Below are positions 5,774-5,887 of a DNA stretch of 5,887 nt, one piece after another (the first letter of the stretch is position 1; every line of letters starts with the position of its first letter). A program made the position numbers and the translations under genes. The notes beneath the pieces are model-generated. The model saw only the letters and a list, made by a program, of their open reading frames with translations, had not been told where the DNA came from and did not search any database. This stretch comes from Anaerolineae bacterium (lineage in GTDB: Bacteria; Chloroflexota; Anaerolineae; JAFGEY01): assembly GCA_016929205.1 (NCBI GenBank), contig JAFGJF010000275.1, forward strand, positions 1-5,887. Direction: 5' to 3'.

Positions 5774-5803
5774 TTGCGCCCACATCTCTTTCTGTGGTAA
5801 AAT
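5774..5803 (+). promoter_or_regulatory. Candidate extended -10 promoter for the right-edge gene
   Basis: TTGCGC (5774-5779) is followed after 18 bp by TAAAAT (5798-5803), preceded by the TGG extended -10 motif. The predicted start near 5810 would fall inside the ribosome binding site at 5809-5814, leaving only about 11 nt of leader. Either the leader is very short or the true promoter lies further upstream. Confidence 0.35.
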
Positions 5804-5820
5804 GAATTGGAGGTCTGGAC

Positions 5821-5887
5821 ATGAACCAACGAAATGACAACATCGAACACTCGCAGGAGGGCCTGACCGAGGGATGGCTCTTTTTTG
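5821..5887 (+). CDS. Start of an unidentified divergent gene (cut by the window end)
   Basis: The ATG at 5821 has a strong ribosome site GGAGGT (5809-5814), six bases upstream. Only 22 codons are visible, beginning MNQRNDNIEHSQEGLTEGW and remaining open to the window end. The visible residues are hydrophilic, turning hydrophobic (WLFF) at the edge, which could be the approach to a membrane helix. No family can be named from so little. It is divergent from the ABC-2 operon and shares its regulatory region. Confidence 0.6.
   Translation, partial: MNQRNDNIEHSQEGLTEGWLFF

Noticed and set aside
1..5887. CRISPR array, insertion sequence, tRNA or rRNA
   Set aside because: No regularly spaced direct repeats, transposase motifs, terminal inverted repeats flanking a gene, or tRNA-like folds were seen on either strand.

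Overview
The window is bacterial DNA of moderately high GC. It holds compact, mostly minus-strand genes with Shine-Dalgarno sites and sigma70-type promoters. There is no rRNA, tRNA or phylogenetic marker to fix the organism. The style of the MarR and ABC exporter proteins would suit Chloroflexota or a similar soil or sediment lineage, but that is only an inference.

Layout from the minus-strand 5' side (right) to the left: (1) At the right edge a plus-strand gene begins at 5821 and is cut by the window end. A 192-bp divergent intergenic region (5629-5820) with two inverted repeats separates it from a minus-strand operon. (2) That operon comprises a small membrane protein gene broken by two -1 frameshifts (5229-5628), an ABC ATPase (4280-5200) and an ABC-2 permease (3183-4283), the last two coupled by a 4-base GTGA overlap. 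It ends at a hairpin terminator (3027-3059). (3) A near-consensus promoter (TTGACA, 17 bp, TATAGT; 2903-2931) drives a monocistronic membrane metalloprotease-like gene (1985-2686, HESAH motif). Its roughly 210-nt leader contains a hairpin plus U-tract, a possible small upstream ORF and a perfect 22-bp palindrome. (4) After about 280 bp without a convincing gene comes a second near-consensus promoter (TTGACA, 17 bp, TATGAT; 1675-1703). It overlooks an operator-like inverted repeat and drives a MarR regulator (1151-1591), followed 20 bp later by an MsbA-type ABC exporter that runs off the left edge just inside its Walker A motif.

Functionally, the region looks like two export systems: a NatAB/drug-resistance type ABC-2 transporter, and a fused TMD-NBD exporter under an apparently autoregulated MarR repressor. 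An intramembrane-type metalloprotease gene sits between them. The MarR-exporter pairing is a familiar efflux arrangement. The less ordinary parts are the doubly frameshifted membrane gene, the structured leader of the protease gene and the paired palindromes of the divergent promoter region. I did not find convincing evidence of a wholly new system.
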